A stretch of DNA of 64,000 bases from Liolophura sinensis (lineage: Eukaryota > Mollusca > Polyplacophora > Chitonida > Chitonidae): contig NC_088295.1 of the NCBI RefSeq assembly GCF_032854445.1, forward strand, positions 65,267,249 through 65,331,248. The letters are read 5' to 3'. The translations under genes were made by a program, and so were the position numbers. Positions 25,500 through 36,700 of the stretch are shown here, one piece after another (the first letter of the stretch is position 1; the number at the start of each line of letters is the position of its first letter). The notes beneath the pieces are model-generated. The model was not told the origin of the DNA and did no database searches. It worked only from the letters and a program-made list of their open reading frames with translations.

Positions 25500-25830
25500 G
25501 CTTCACCATACTTACATGATGTTGTTGTTGTCGCTCTCCGGTGAACACAAATTTTACGGGATAGAGGGAAGCGTTTAGCCACCAGGTAAGATCAAAGTTA
25601 TCGGTAAAACTATATTATCTGTTTACACACAAGGACAGCACCGAAAGTACAGATTTTTGTGCACGCAAAACTAAGCAATTTAAGCCACATTAACCCAACT
25701 TACTGTAAAACTTGACGACGTTGTTTGAAAGATCCGGCGCTTGATTTTCATTGGATGACAATGATGTCAACTGCACTTCCGGGAACAACACAAGGGTCAA
25801 CACGTTCATCAAGGTAAGGTGGTTTGCATC
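25500..25830. promoter_or_regulatory. Candidate bidirectional promoter between TTK and the TAZ-pseudokinase gene
   Basis: A minus-strand 5'UTR exon of TTK is suggested by a strong donor at 25514-25515 (CATCAT|GTAAGTATGG on the minus strand), pairing with the acceptor just before the TTK start codon (ttcctgcag|AATGG). On the plus strand a strong donor (catcaag|gtaagg, about 25811) could end the first noncoding exon of the downstream gene. Between them lie an ETS-type core (acttccgg, about 25775), an inverted CCAAT box (attgg, 25750-25754) and TTTGAA (25734-25739), a CHR-like hexamer found in cell-cycle promoters. Transcription start sites cannot be read from sequence; this is inference. Confidence 0.45.
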
Positions 25831-26158
25831 ACCATTCTGGTTAAAACAGGCGTTTTTTCGGCGCTGTTACTTTTTGCAAAACGTTTAAACACGTGTATTA
25901 TTGGGCATAATACATGATTCTTGAAACCAATGATAGAAAAGTGTGACAGTGTTCGAGGACATTGGAGAAAATGACGCAAATGTCGTTTTCTGGTTGTCCA
26001 ATGGCAATTTCAGGTGGTGTAACATGTGTCAAGTGACTTTTTATGTGCAAGCTACAGCATAGTGAATGTAGGCTTGATGGTGGTATTATACAGTTTAAAT
26101 ACATACACATGCGTAGCATTACATTTTTGCACATGTCTGGCCTTCTGTAACAAATAAC

Positions 26159-26425
26159 AGGCCTCCGTGGCTCAGTTGGTTAGTGCGCTAGTGCTGCATA
26201 ATGGCCCAGAGGCCTCTCACCAATGCAGTCGCTGTGAGGTCAAGTCCAGCTCATGCTGGCTTCCTCTCCGGCCGTAAGTGGGAATGTTTGTCAGCAACCT
26301 TCGGATGCTCGTGGGTCTCCCCCGGTCTCTGGCCCGTTTCCTCCCACCATAATGCTGGCCGCTGTCGCATAGGTGCAATATTCTTGAGTACGGCATATAA
26401 CATAAATCAAGTAAATAAATAAATC
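26159..26425 (+). mobile_element. tRNA-derived SINE, family 1, full-length plus-strand copy
   Basis: Starts ggcctccgtggctcagttgg. The B-box-like part is gtgaggtcaagtccagctc, the body ccaccataatgctggccgc and the tail aagtaaataaataaat. Reference copy for the family in this window. Confidence 0.85.
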
Positions 26426-26459
26426 TCTAACAAATAAAGCTACTACATGAAACATACCT

Positions 26460-26676
26460 TTTAATTCTTCAACCTTTTCAACTGCGTCTGCAACCAAGTA
26501 CAGTGAAGCATTGTAAGTGAACTATGGAGTGCAAGGAAACAGTTTGCACAGTTTTATGAAGCTTGCATCTGTAATGACATCATTAAATCATTTATTGCAT
26601 TATTCATAATAACTGTGCATAACTTGTTTTAGAAAACATTCTTTAGTGGTTGAAAAGGTTGAAGATTTACCATATG
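26460..26676. mobile_element. MITE-like element, shared ends but different interior
   Basis: The inverted ends ttaattcttcaacctttt (26461) and aaaaggttgaagatttac (about 26655) match the 2038 and 49389 copies. The interior does not, which suggests a related subfamily or internal replacement. Confidence 0.55.
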
Positions 26677-26982
26677 GTTCTTTGGAATTACATGGAAATA
26701 AGTATCACACCTTGATAGTTGATACACTAGCCTGCAATAGCTCTCCTACTGATAAACTGCTGATGCACCGAGTCATGCAAAGCAGCCGCATCAAAAATCA
26801 GAATGAGGCATTGGCAGTATGGCAGACTACAGTTAGAGATACCTCACATGAAGCATAAATATTAGCAGCTCAGCATATGTAAACAGTGATGGATGAACTA
26901 TTCCTTGATAGACAGTGCAAGACATGGTTTTATTGAAATGAGGCTTTGTTAGTGAATGGTAGACCCTGACTTAATATTAGCT

Positions 26983-27131
26983 AGGGGCCTCCTTGGCGGA
27001 CGCATGCGACGTGGTGATTAGCATGCCATCGGGGCACAATGACCAGGAGCCTCTCACCAATCCAGTCACTGTGAGTTCATGTCCAGCTCATGCTGGCTTC
27101 CTCTCTGGTCATGAGTTTCCCCCAGGCTCAG
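26983..27131 (+). mobile_element. SINE family 1, 3'-truncated
   Basis: Head and B-box region (ggggcctccttggcgg, gtgagttcatgtccagctc, atgctggcttcctctctgg) are followed by an abrupt end after cccccaggctca. Confidence 0.7.
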
Positions 27132-28479
27132 TCTGCCTGTTTTAATAATTTTAAATAAATATAGGAATGTAGTGTTCACGAAAATCATACTTCGAAAGAA
27201 ACTGCTTTTGCGGCGAAATTGGCACGTGCACATTCAGTGCAGTATTTCCCCTATCTTATTTTTATAAACAGTACATCATTAGCTGTGGGGAAATGTGGTT
27301 TTATGGAACCCAGACATGACCAATTTTTGATATTTTTGAGAAAGGCCCTCGTATTTCAAACAGGTAATTTTCTCAGTTTTCGATCATCATTTTAAAAACA
27401 TTGAACTCCGTGGCTGTAACCCATCAGCCTCAGGTAATGGTAATTGAAAAACATAATCTTACTAACCCGCCGGAAAGTAGCGAAAAATTACGAAATTTTC
27501 CCGATAGCTGAATAAATATCGCTGTCCTGTACAAACTATCTTCTGATGCAATAGTCGTATAGATGTGATGAAAATGATCACTTAGACCCCAAAATAATGA
27601 CCTTGCAATATCTTTGTTGTGCGCAGAATTTTGAGTTGATGCTTCTTACTCAAAGTTAGTGCGCGTGATATTTTTCCTGAAAGTTCGCCCTAAGCCTGGC
27701 AGGCGTGTGCACTGTGAGGCACAGTATCATATATTGAACATCAAAGGCTGCGTAGCCACGTGAGATTTCATTCAGAGTAGAAAAGGACAGTGGGTATGTC
27801 TGACCAGCTTGCTAAGATGACTGGGCGAGTTGTTCACCTTCCATATATACCTTCATGGTATAACAGACAAACAACGCATTGATATACAGATTTAGATGGG
27901 ACTGTAAAAGCCACACCGAATGTCTTGGCTCTAACGATTCCTTGATAGTCGGAGAGAGAATTTCTTGTCAGCTGAAATATGTAAGAATGCGGAGTTGAAA
28001 GGTACCAGTTACGTAGCCAAGAAATCTTCTGATCTGAAAAAAGGCAGTCTTCTATGTAAATATAAGCCATTTTTAGAGAGGATTTTCAAGCAAGATAGTA
28101 CTCTTCTCTAGTAATACATTTCTCTCCTAGGAAGTTGCTGGCTAGCAAAAAAGACCATGTTGAATGCCAAGATGTATTTGTTTTAATGGTGTCTGCATAT
28201 AAACAGCAACCTAATTCCCCTTATCCCCCACTACACCACCACTACAACCACCACCCAGCACCCACCCCAGGCCCCACCCCCAAGCTACCCCAAAAATGGT
28301 GTGGCCCATTCTCATAACTGATACATGAGCAAGAAAGCTTGTTCATTACTTTATGGGCATTGTTGAATGAAAACATATGTACAATGTTGTATGAAAAAGT
28401 AGGATGAAACAGAAAAGCGTATTATTCTTGTCAGTTTATTGTTCCACTTTTCACTAATTTAGTTTTATTTCATTTTCAG

Positions 28480-28600
28480 ATCTATCATGGGCTAAGATGA
28501 CTGGTAAAAGCCTGGCAGACATCTGTCAGGTAATGTTGTCATCAAAGCCATACATGCCATAGCCTCTATTGTCAGTCTGGTGCGATTTATAACACAAAAG
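28480..28600 (+). promoter_or_regulatory. 5' leader with a short upstream ORF
   Basis: A good acceptor (tttcattttcag, ending 28479) opens transcribed sequence ahead of the main ATG at 28601. An upstream ORF starts at 28497 (ATGACTGGT...) and ends at TAG 28560-28562, 21 codons, not overlapping the main frame. A possible donor at 28530 (cag|gtaatg) and acceptor at 28575 would give a 46-nt intron, too short to be convincing. Confidence 0.45.
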
Positions 28601-30749
28601 ATGGCATCAGGTAGTGATGAACAGTTGTCAGACCCTGGGGTGCGGGAGAGGACAACTGGACACAGTGATGAGCAGAGCCGTTCCATGGGACAAAGCCCTG
28701 TAGGAAACCAGAATCTTGACTCCACAGGAAATCATTTGGCAAAATGTGATCGAATGGTCTCCAGTGTAGCCAAGGTAGCCAAAGAAACCATCCAGCTTTG
28801 GGATGATTGTCGCCAAAAGATGATTGGACCCGCCAATAATGACATTGTACCAGAGGCAGTTTGTAAAATTAACAAACCAGAAGCTGAATATCCATGCAAA
28901 GCCAATAAGATGCATTCCCTGAAATCTGTTAAGCCCCACGATGAAGTGTATCCCTCAATTGATCCAGATGGTCTAAAAGTTCAGAGCAGTGAAAGTTTTC
29001 ATGCCACACAATATGCATTTGACAAGTTCTATAGCTTGTTATATTCTAAGCATATTCAACTCAACCCACATGCTCCCCAACACCCAAGTATTTTTGCACA
29101 GCTACAACCAGCGAGAACTTATGAAGGCCTTAAGATTCAGGATGGTCAGCTTGAAACGTGTCGGATGCAGTCAGCTGAAGAAAACTCAGAGCTAGGCATT
29201 AGGAAGACTGCAGTTATGGGCCCAGATGATTCCAATACATGTACATCCACAGGTGGGACCAGAGATAGTGTGCACAGTTGGAACAGTGGCTCCGCTTCAG
29301 ACAGACGTTCTAAATATCAATCCTCCACGGAAATGAGGCAGGAAGAGGGCTACAGTGATAGTGATGTTTTTGATGAAGGACAGCCTGATATTCCATACAG
29401 GAGGCAAGTAAGCGATACAGGCAGTCTCCCAGATGTTATTCTCTCGACCAGCTCTACAGCGGAAATGTCTGAAATGTCTCCGGATCTGCTCCAGCCAGAT
29501 CCTGCATGTCATCAATCCCTGGCGCGAAGCCTGTCTGATAACAGCTGCAACGTTGCTGTTGCTGATATGCCTTTGCCCTCTGCTGGAGCGTCTACATGTA
29601 CCTCGAAAGAGAAGAAGTTGGAAATGGAAGGCAGGGTACATGATCCCAAAGGTAAACTGAAACGACAGGTCAGTTTCAGTACGGAAATATCCATTTGTGA
29701 AAATGGCAGCAACAGAATGACCTCCACATCTGCTGAGGATAAGAGGAATAGATACTCGCACAAAACATCTGGGTATGGAACTGGAGAAAGCAGCAAAAAC
29801 TCCACAGAGAATGGCAGCACAGAGGACAATACATATACAGAAGTGTTCTCACTAGAAGATGACCAGAATGGCTCTGAGACAACTGGTACCTCGTGTTCTC
29901 AAATGGGTTCAGAAACAAATCTGCCAGAATTGAGTATCCTAGAAATAACCTCTGGTACTAATACAGGTACATGTCCATTTACAGCCAACTGTGTTCAAAC
30001 CAGCGTTCATGTATGTGCAGAAGAAGCTACAGGTAGTCCCTCCAAAGATCAGGGTGAATGTATCCATAACCTCCAAGGTGAAGCAGCCTTGGCCAATCAG
30101 AATCAACCTAATTTGAGCATTCTGATGAGAAAGGTCCCAGACAATTCTAACACTCTGAACAGTTTCAAGGATTCTCAGAAACATCCACCTGCTACAGACA
30201 CATCTCTGTCCTGTTCTCAGCAGGCAGGATGTCTGCCTAACTTGAGCATCTTGAGTCGCAATGGTAGCAGCTTGATGGTGTCAACATCTGAGCGCAATGA
30301 TAGCAGCTTGATGGTGTCACCATCTGAGTTACCCTCAGAAGAGAAGTTATCTGGTGAGAGGGAGGAGACAGTGCCTCCAGAGGTGCAGGATTGTCTGACA
30401 TCTACAGCTAGTGGAGAGACCAACCGAACAGCAGAGTCAGATAGCTATGCTCTAGAGACGCTAAAAAATTTCCAGAAATTAACTGCTGTGCAGAAACTTC
30501 ATAACTCACAGTTTTCACTAGATAAGACGAGGCGTTACAGTGACAGGCACGTCAACAAGCCGCTGACGGACAAAGCATTTGTGCAGAAGGCACGAGATGA
30601 TCTTATAGCCAATTACTTTGAGGATTTGCTACTTCTCCTGACTCCAGACTCCAGGGAGTTTGAGCAAACCATACAGTGGATTCAGCATCTTTTAGCTCCA
30701 GAGAGCTCCCCGAGCCCTGTGACACCCTTAACCCCGCAGATCCGCAAGG
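28601..30749 (+). CDS. Exon 1: long Ser-rich N-terminal region with linear motifs
   Basis: Encodes residues 1-716. Mostly low complexity, with no catalytic domain seen. Three copies of a PxLSIL motif occur: PELSIL (about 442), PNLSIL (about 503) and PNLSIL (about 546). A 36-bp tandem duplication encodes RNGSSLMVSTSE followed by RNDSSLMVSPSE. Basophilic kinase-type sites recur: RRQVSDTGS, KRQVSFS, ARSLSDN and TRRYSDRH. Near the end an ordered helical stretch (ANYFEDLLLLLTPDSREF) precedes a Pro-rich hinge (SSPSPVTPLTP). The donor AAGG|gtatgtg leaves phase 1, matching exon 2. Confidence 0.88.
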
Positions 30750-33700
30750 GTATGTGTGCTACCGCTATTTTCACTAACATCTAACATTTGTTTGTTTTTT
30801 TAGTGAAAAATACTTGAAAATGATATGTAACAGTATTCAAAGAAATGAAAAAACATATTCTTGTGGCTAAAGTGGTGCCATTTTTGGCTGCTGTGGCAAA
30901 ATGAATTGGAATCATAAGTTCTTGAGAACAAACTTCTCTAGTGGCCACCAGTTCAGTAGTTGGATACAATTCCCAGTTAAGGAGAGACATGAGAAGTAAT
31001 TTTCGCCTGGTTCTTGCTAGTACTTAAAAACTTTTTGAGTACTTTTTGGTGTGAATGGATACTTTCAGTAATAACCCATTTCAGATCTCCCAAAAATATG
31101 CTGTGGTTGAGTAGTTGGTACAGAACAGGAGGCTAAAATAATTATTGACACACTTTCATATGTTGTTTGCTTCCTACAGTAGTGGAAAGAGTAGTTCTCA
31201 CTTTACACTAATATCCAATTTATGTGTCCGTCTTGTGTTCGTCCAACATCTAAGTTGTCCGTCTTATGTTCGTCCAACATATATTTTGTTTTTTTCAAGT
31301 GTTTATTTTATGGACAAGATCAGTTTTCAGGCATTTTTTTTTGTATGAAATCATTCTACTAGCAACTGTTTACATTGTCTTAACCAGCTGCATTTGAGGG
31401 CAATATTATTTGGATAGGACATTGTCTGTCTTGTGTTCGTTCGTCGTCATATGACTGAAAAATTGTTGAGTACAACGTTAAACCCCAAGCACTCACTCAC
31501 TCTTGTGTTCGTCCAACATAAAGTAGGTATTTCTGTAAAATATACTAATTCAGAAATTTTTGCAGACTTCTTTACTTTAGAATTTGTTTGCACTCTCAGA
31601 CAAATGCATTTTTAATAAACTTTTCCATGAAAAGCTATTATTGTGTATGAAATTCACTTGTGTGTCTTTCAATGTTCGTCCAACATACTAAAACCATCTA
31701 CTATTCTCAGAATGTTATAGGTCAACAGAGCTGCTTAGTTATCTAATAGATATGCTTTTCAGAAAATATAATGATTATTTTATGTGAAAAACAATTCATA
31801 ATGTGAATCAAGGTATTTTGAAAATTTTTTCAATTGTCACATGTCATGGTACACCTTTGCATATAAGCACCCTTACATGTATATTTCTGGCTGCTCGTAT
31901 ACATTGCAACTCACATTCCTGTTAAACTGCGTGATTTTGCATTACCTCTGGCCAACTTCAGGCAGACAAGTTCACCTGTTCTCAGTGCATTTACATGCAT
32001 GTGTACAGTGTACATATATACATGCATGTGCACACGTATACCTGTTCACTTGTATGGGCTTATACATCAAGTTAATCTCCTGGCTAAATAATTGATCTCA
32101 GTAAAATAATTGATCACAGTAAACCACCAGTAATTTCATGGAATTTTTCGTACAGTACTCTCCTCGCTGTACAGACTGTAGTCCACGTGGATTAGTTGTT
32201 GAAAAATATGTTAGGTTATGATTAATGCACGGTATTAAAATCACTTATAATTTCCAGTGACTTTTCATTCAGTTAGAACAGCGGGTTAACTGGTTTGTGA
32301 AAAGTGTTTACTGCGAGCATATCTGGGCCTCCCCATCTACTGGTACCCTATATCTTGTTTGAATGTGTTTTAGCCAGAGGAGCTGCATCGCCAGATCAGA
32401 AGAGAAAAAATTTTTATTTTCAAGAGCAACAGGTATGTACAGAGATAACAAAGAAGCCATAAATGCACAATGTTACTGAAATTGAACCTAGACTGATAAC
32501 AGATGAACATTTAATGGGCTTGCTCCGAATTACCTCCCTTGTTACATGATAGTGACAATGACCTAACGTGAGATTAGGTTTTTGATTTATTTATTTGATT
32601 GGTGTTTTACGCGGTACTCAAGAATATTTCATGTATACAACAGCGACCAGCATTATGGTGGGAAGAAACTGGGTAGAGTCCGGTGGAAAATTAGTTTTTG
32701 AGGCGTAAAACTTCAAGAAGTGTGACCTCGCCTATTACAGCATGCAGTTTGTAGGTTATGTCACAGTAGTGATAAATATTTTGTAGTCAAAAGAATGTAA
32801 GAAACAATATCAGTCTTTGAGAGTTGCAGAAATGTTGAGAGATCATAAATGTAGTCGATGTTTTCAGGTGAAGAGTTTACCAAAGTTGTCTGTTGTATTT
32901 ACTTAGGATTTTGAAATTACCTCCGAATGGATTAAAAAAAAAGGGTTTATCCTAGGCTTGCTAAATAAGTGTATAAAATTAAAATCTGCCTTAAAACTAG
33001 GTCATCAGCTAGCTTATTCCGTTTTAACTGAGAACCTTGCAATTAGCCATTTTCTGAGGTCCCTAACCACAGCTTACTTCTAATAACACAACTTTTACAC
33101 AGGAGAGTGGCCTCAAGGGAGGTAATTTGGTGCTGCTTGATCATGCCATTTATATACCTTGCTAGATCTAAGCCCTTTCAGGTAGCAGTAATGTTGACTG
33201 ATTTCATTTATAAACTTCATATATAATCTGTTGAACTTAGGCAATGTCATTTGACTCATGGCAGTATAAGATGCCTGGTACAATATGAACAGTGGATTAA
33301 ATCGAGTCTGATTTGCTCACAGTCATTTAATAATGTACATATGAGGGCATTGTTTTTCAGTCTGTTGATCTACAGCAGAGAGAGAAGAAACTTCAAGAGA
33401 TGTTAGTGAGGTCCTCAAGGTGTGATTACTACCTGTGCTCTGATCACAACTGTAGACAGGTAAGCTCTTATACATCACATTGTGGGGTTGATGTAGAGGT
33501 ACGTTTAGAGAGGTGTGACTACTACCTGTGCTCTGATCATGACTCTGGACAGGTAAGCTCTTATACATCACATTGTGGGGTTGATGTAGAGGTATATGTA
33601 GAGATGTGTGACAACTACCTGTGCTCTGATCACGATTCTAGACAGATAAGCTCTTATACATCATATTGTGGGGTTGATGTAGAGGTACATGTAGAGAGGT

Positions 33701-36700
33701 GTGACTACTACCTGTGCCCTGATCATGACTGTAGACAGGTATGCTCTGATACATCACAGTGTGGGGTTGATGTAGAGGTACGTGTAGAGAGGTGTGACTA
33801 CTACCTGCGCCCTGATCATAAGTCTGGACAGGTAAGCTCTTATGACTCACATTGTGGTGTTGATGTGGAGGTACATGTAGAGAGGTCTGATCACGACTGT
33901 ATACTGGTATGCTCTGATACATCACAGTGTGGGGTTGATGTGGAGGTACGTGTAGAGAGGTGTGACTACTACCTGCGCCCTGATCATAAGTCTGGACAGG
34001 TAAGCTCTTATAACTCACATTGTGTTGTTGATGTGGATGGAGGTACATGTAGAGAGGTCTGATCACGACTGTATACAGGTATGCTCTGATACATCACATT
34101 GTGGGGTTGATGTAGAGGTACGTGTGGAGAGGTGTGACTACTACCTGCGCTCTGATCATGACTGTAGACAGGTAAGGTCTTATAACTCACATTGTGTGGT
34201 TCATGTATAGGTACGTGTAGGGAGGTGTGTCTACTACCTGTGTTCCAATCATGACCGTATACAGGTAAGCTCTTATAACTCACATTGTGGGGTTGATGTA
34301 GAGGTACGTGTAGAGAGGTGTGACTACTACCTGTGCTGTGATCATAACTGTAGACAGGTAAGCTCTTATAACTCACATTGTGGGGTTCATGTAGAGGTAC
34401 GTGTAGGGAGGTGTGTCTACTACCTGTGTTCCAATCATGACTGTATACAGGTATGCTCTGATACATCACATTGTGGGGTTGATGTAGAGGTACATGTAGA
34501 GAGGTGTGACTACTACCTGTGCTGTGATCACAACTGTAGACAGGTAAGCTCTTATAACTCACATTGTGGGGTTGATGTAGAGGTACGTGTAGAGAGGTGT
34601 GACTACTACCTGTGCTGTGATCACAACTGTAGACAGGTAAGCTCTTATAACTCACATTGTGTGGTTCATGTATAGGTACGTGTAGGGAGGTGTGTCTACT
34701 ACCTGTGTTCCAATCATGACCGTATACAGGTAAGCTCTTATAACTCACATTGTGGGGTTGATGTAGAGGTACGTGTAGAGAGGTGTGACTACTACCTGTG
34801 CTGTGATCATAACTGTAGACAGGTAAGCTCTTATAACTCACATTGTGGGGTTCATGTATAGGTACGTGTAGGGAGGTGTGTCTACTACCTGTGTTCCAAT
34901 CATGACTGTATACAGGTATGCTCTGATACATCACATTGTGGGGTTGATGTAGAGGTACGTGTAGAGAGGTGTGACTACTACCTGTGCTCTGATCATAACT
35001 GTAGACAGGTAAGCTCTTATAACTCACATTGTGGGGTTCATGTAGAGGTACGTGTAGGGAGGTGTGTCTACTACCTGTGTTCCAATCATGACTGTATACA
35101 GGTATGCTCTGATACATCACATTGTGGGGTTGATGTAGAGGTACATGTAGAGAGGTGTGACTACTACCTGTGCTCTGATCATGACTGTAGACAGGTAAGC
35201 TCTTATACATCACATTGTGGGGTTGATGTAGAGGTACGTGTGGAGAGGTGTGACTACTGCCTGTGCTCTGATCATGACTGTAGACAGGTAAGCTCTTATA
35301 ACTCACATTGTGGGGTTCATGTAGAGGTACGTGTAGGGAGGTGTGTCTACTACCTGTGTTCCAATCATGACTGTATACAGGTATGCTCTGATAACTCACA
35401 TTGTGGGGTTGATGTAGAGGTACGTGTAGAGAGGTGTGACTACTACCTGTGCTCTGATCATAACTCTGGACAGGTAAGCTCTTATAACTCACATTGTGGG
35501 GTTGATGTAGAGGTACGTGTAGAGAGGTGTGACAACTACCTGTGCTTTGATCATGACTCTAGACAGGTAAGCTCTTATACATTACATTGTGGGGTTGATG
35601 TAGAGGTACATGTAGAGAGGTGTGACTACTACCTGCGCTCTGATCATGACTGTAGACAGGTAAGGTCTTACACATCACATTGTGGGGTTGATGTAGAGGT
35701 ACGTTTAGAGAGGTGTGACTACTACCTGTGCTCTGATCACATCTCTAGACAGGTAAGCTCTTAAACATCATATTGTGGGGTTGATGTAGAGGTGCATGTG
35801 GAGAGGTGTGACTACTACCTGTGCTCTGATCATGACTGTAGACAGGTATGCTCTGATACATCACATTGTGGGGTTGTTGTAGAGGTACGTGTGGAGAGGT
35901 GTGACTACTACCTGTGCTCCGATCACAACTGGATAAACATAAGCTCTTATACATCATATTGTGGGGTTGATGTAGAGGTATATGTAGAGAGGTGTGACTA
36001 CTACCTGTGCTTTGATCATGACTCTAGACAGGTAAGCTCTTATACATCACATTGTAGTATTGATGTAGAGGTGCGTGTGGAGAGGTGTGACTACTACCTG
36101 TGCTCTGATCATGACTGTAGACAGGTATGCTTTGATACATCACATTGTGGTGTTGATGTAGAGGTACGTGTGGAGAGGTGTGACTACTACTTGTGCTTTG
36201 ATCATGACTCTAGACAGGTAAGCTCTTATACATCATATTGTGGGGTTGATGTAGAGATACGTGTGAAAAGGTGTGACTACTACCTGTGCTCTGATCACGA
36301 CTGTTGACAGGTAAGGTAAGTTCTTACACATTACATTATGATGTTGAAGTAGAGATACATGTAGAGAGATGTGAGGCGGAGTCAGGTTATAAATGAGTTG
36401 TGATTAGATAGAAGGGACCAGATTTAGAAGTTTAACACTTTAAACTAATGAATACATACATGAATAATTGTGCATCTTTCTTTTGGTACAGTTTTTGTTT
36501 TTTTTTAAGAAAAAGTTAATATAAAGTTAATTAGCCTTGATATTCTTTTATTTTTTTATTACATCATATCTTGTGTCTGTAAAGTAAAATTACAAGCATA
36601 TGATTGTGTACATTTGTGATTTATTGAATTTGGTTGGTCTGTTTTGGTTTGGCAGGGAAAGCGGCTCTTGCAAGACTTAGAGAAAGCACTACTGACACAA

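Larger units (their letters stand above)
25831..28479. other. Intergenic or 5'UTR-intron region with mobile elements
   Basis: No coding sequence recognised. Contains SINE copies (26159-26425, 26983-27131) and a MITE-end pair (26460-26676). It also holds unassigned AT-rich DNA and a C-rich stretch of cccca-type triplets near 28215-28300. If the promoter proposed near 25.8 kb serves the downstream gene, this is its first intron. Confidence 0.5.

Noticed and set aside
28530-28575. 46-nt intron in the leader of the TAZ-pseudokinase gene
   Set aside because: Below usual animal intron size and not needed for the reading frame.
29297-29761. 154-codon minus-strand frame
   Set aside because: Antisense shadow of the long N-terminal exon at 28601-30749; no domain.
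34008-35492. 494-codon open frame on the minus strand with repeats such as HTSLHVPLHQPHNV
   Set aside because: It lies entirely inside the 93-bp array, whose period is 31 codons, so a stop-free unit gives a long frame automatically. No start, splice or domain support.
33421-36312. CRISPR-like regular array
   Set aside because: Repeats are head-to-tail without unique spacers, in an intron-rich eukaryotic gene.
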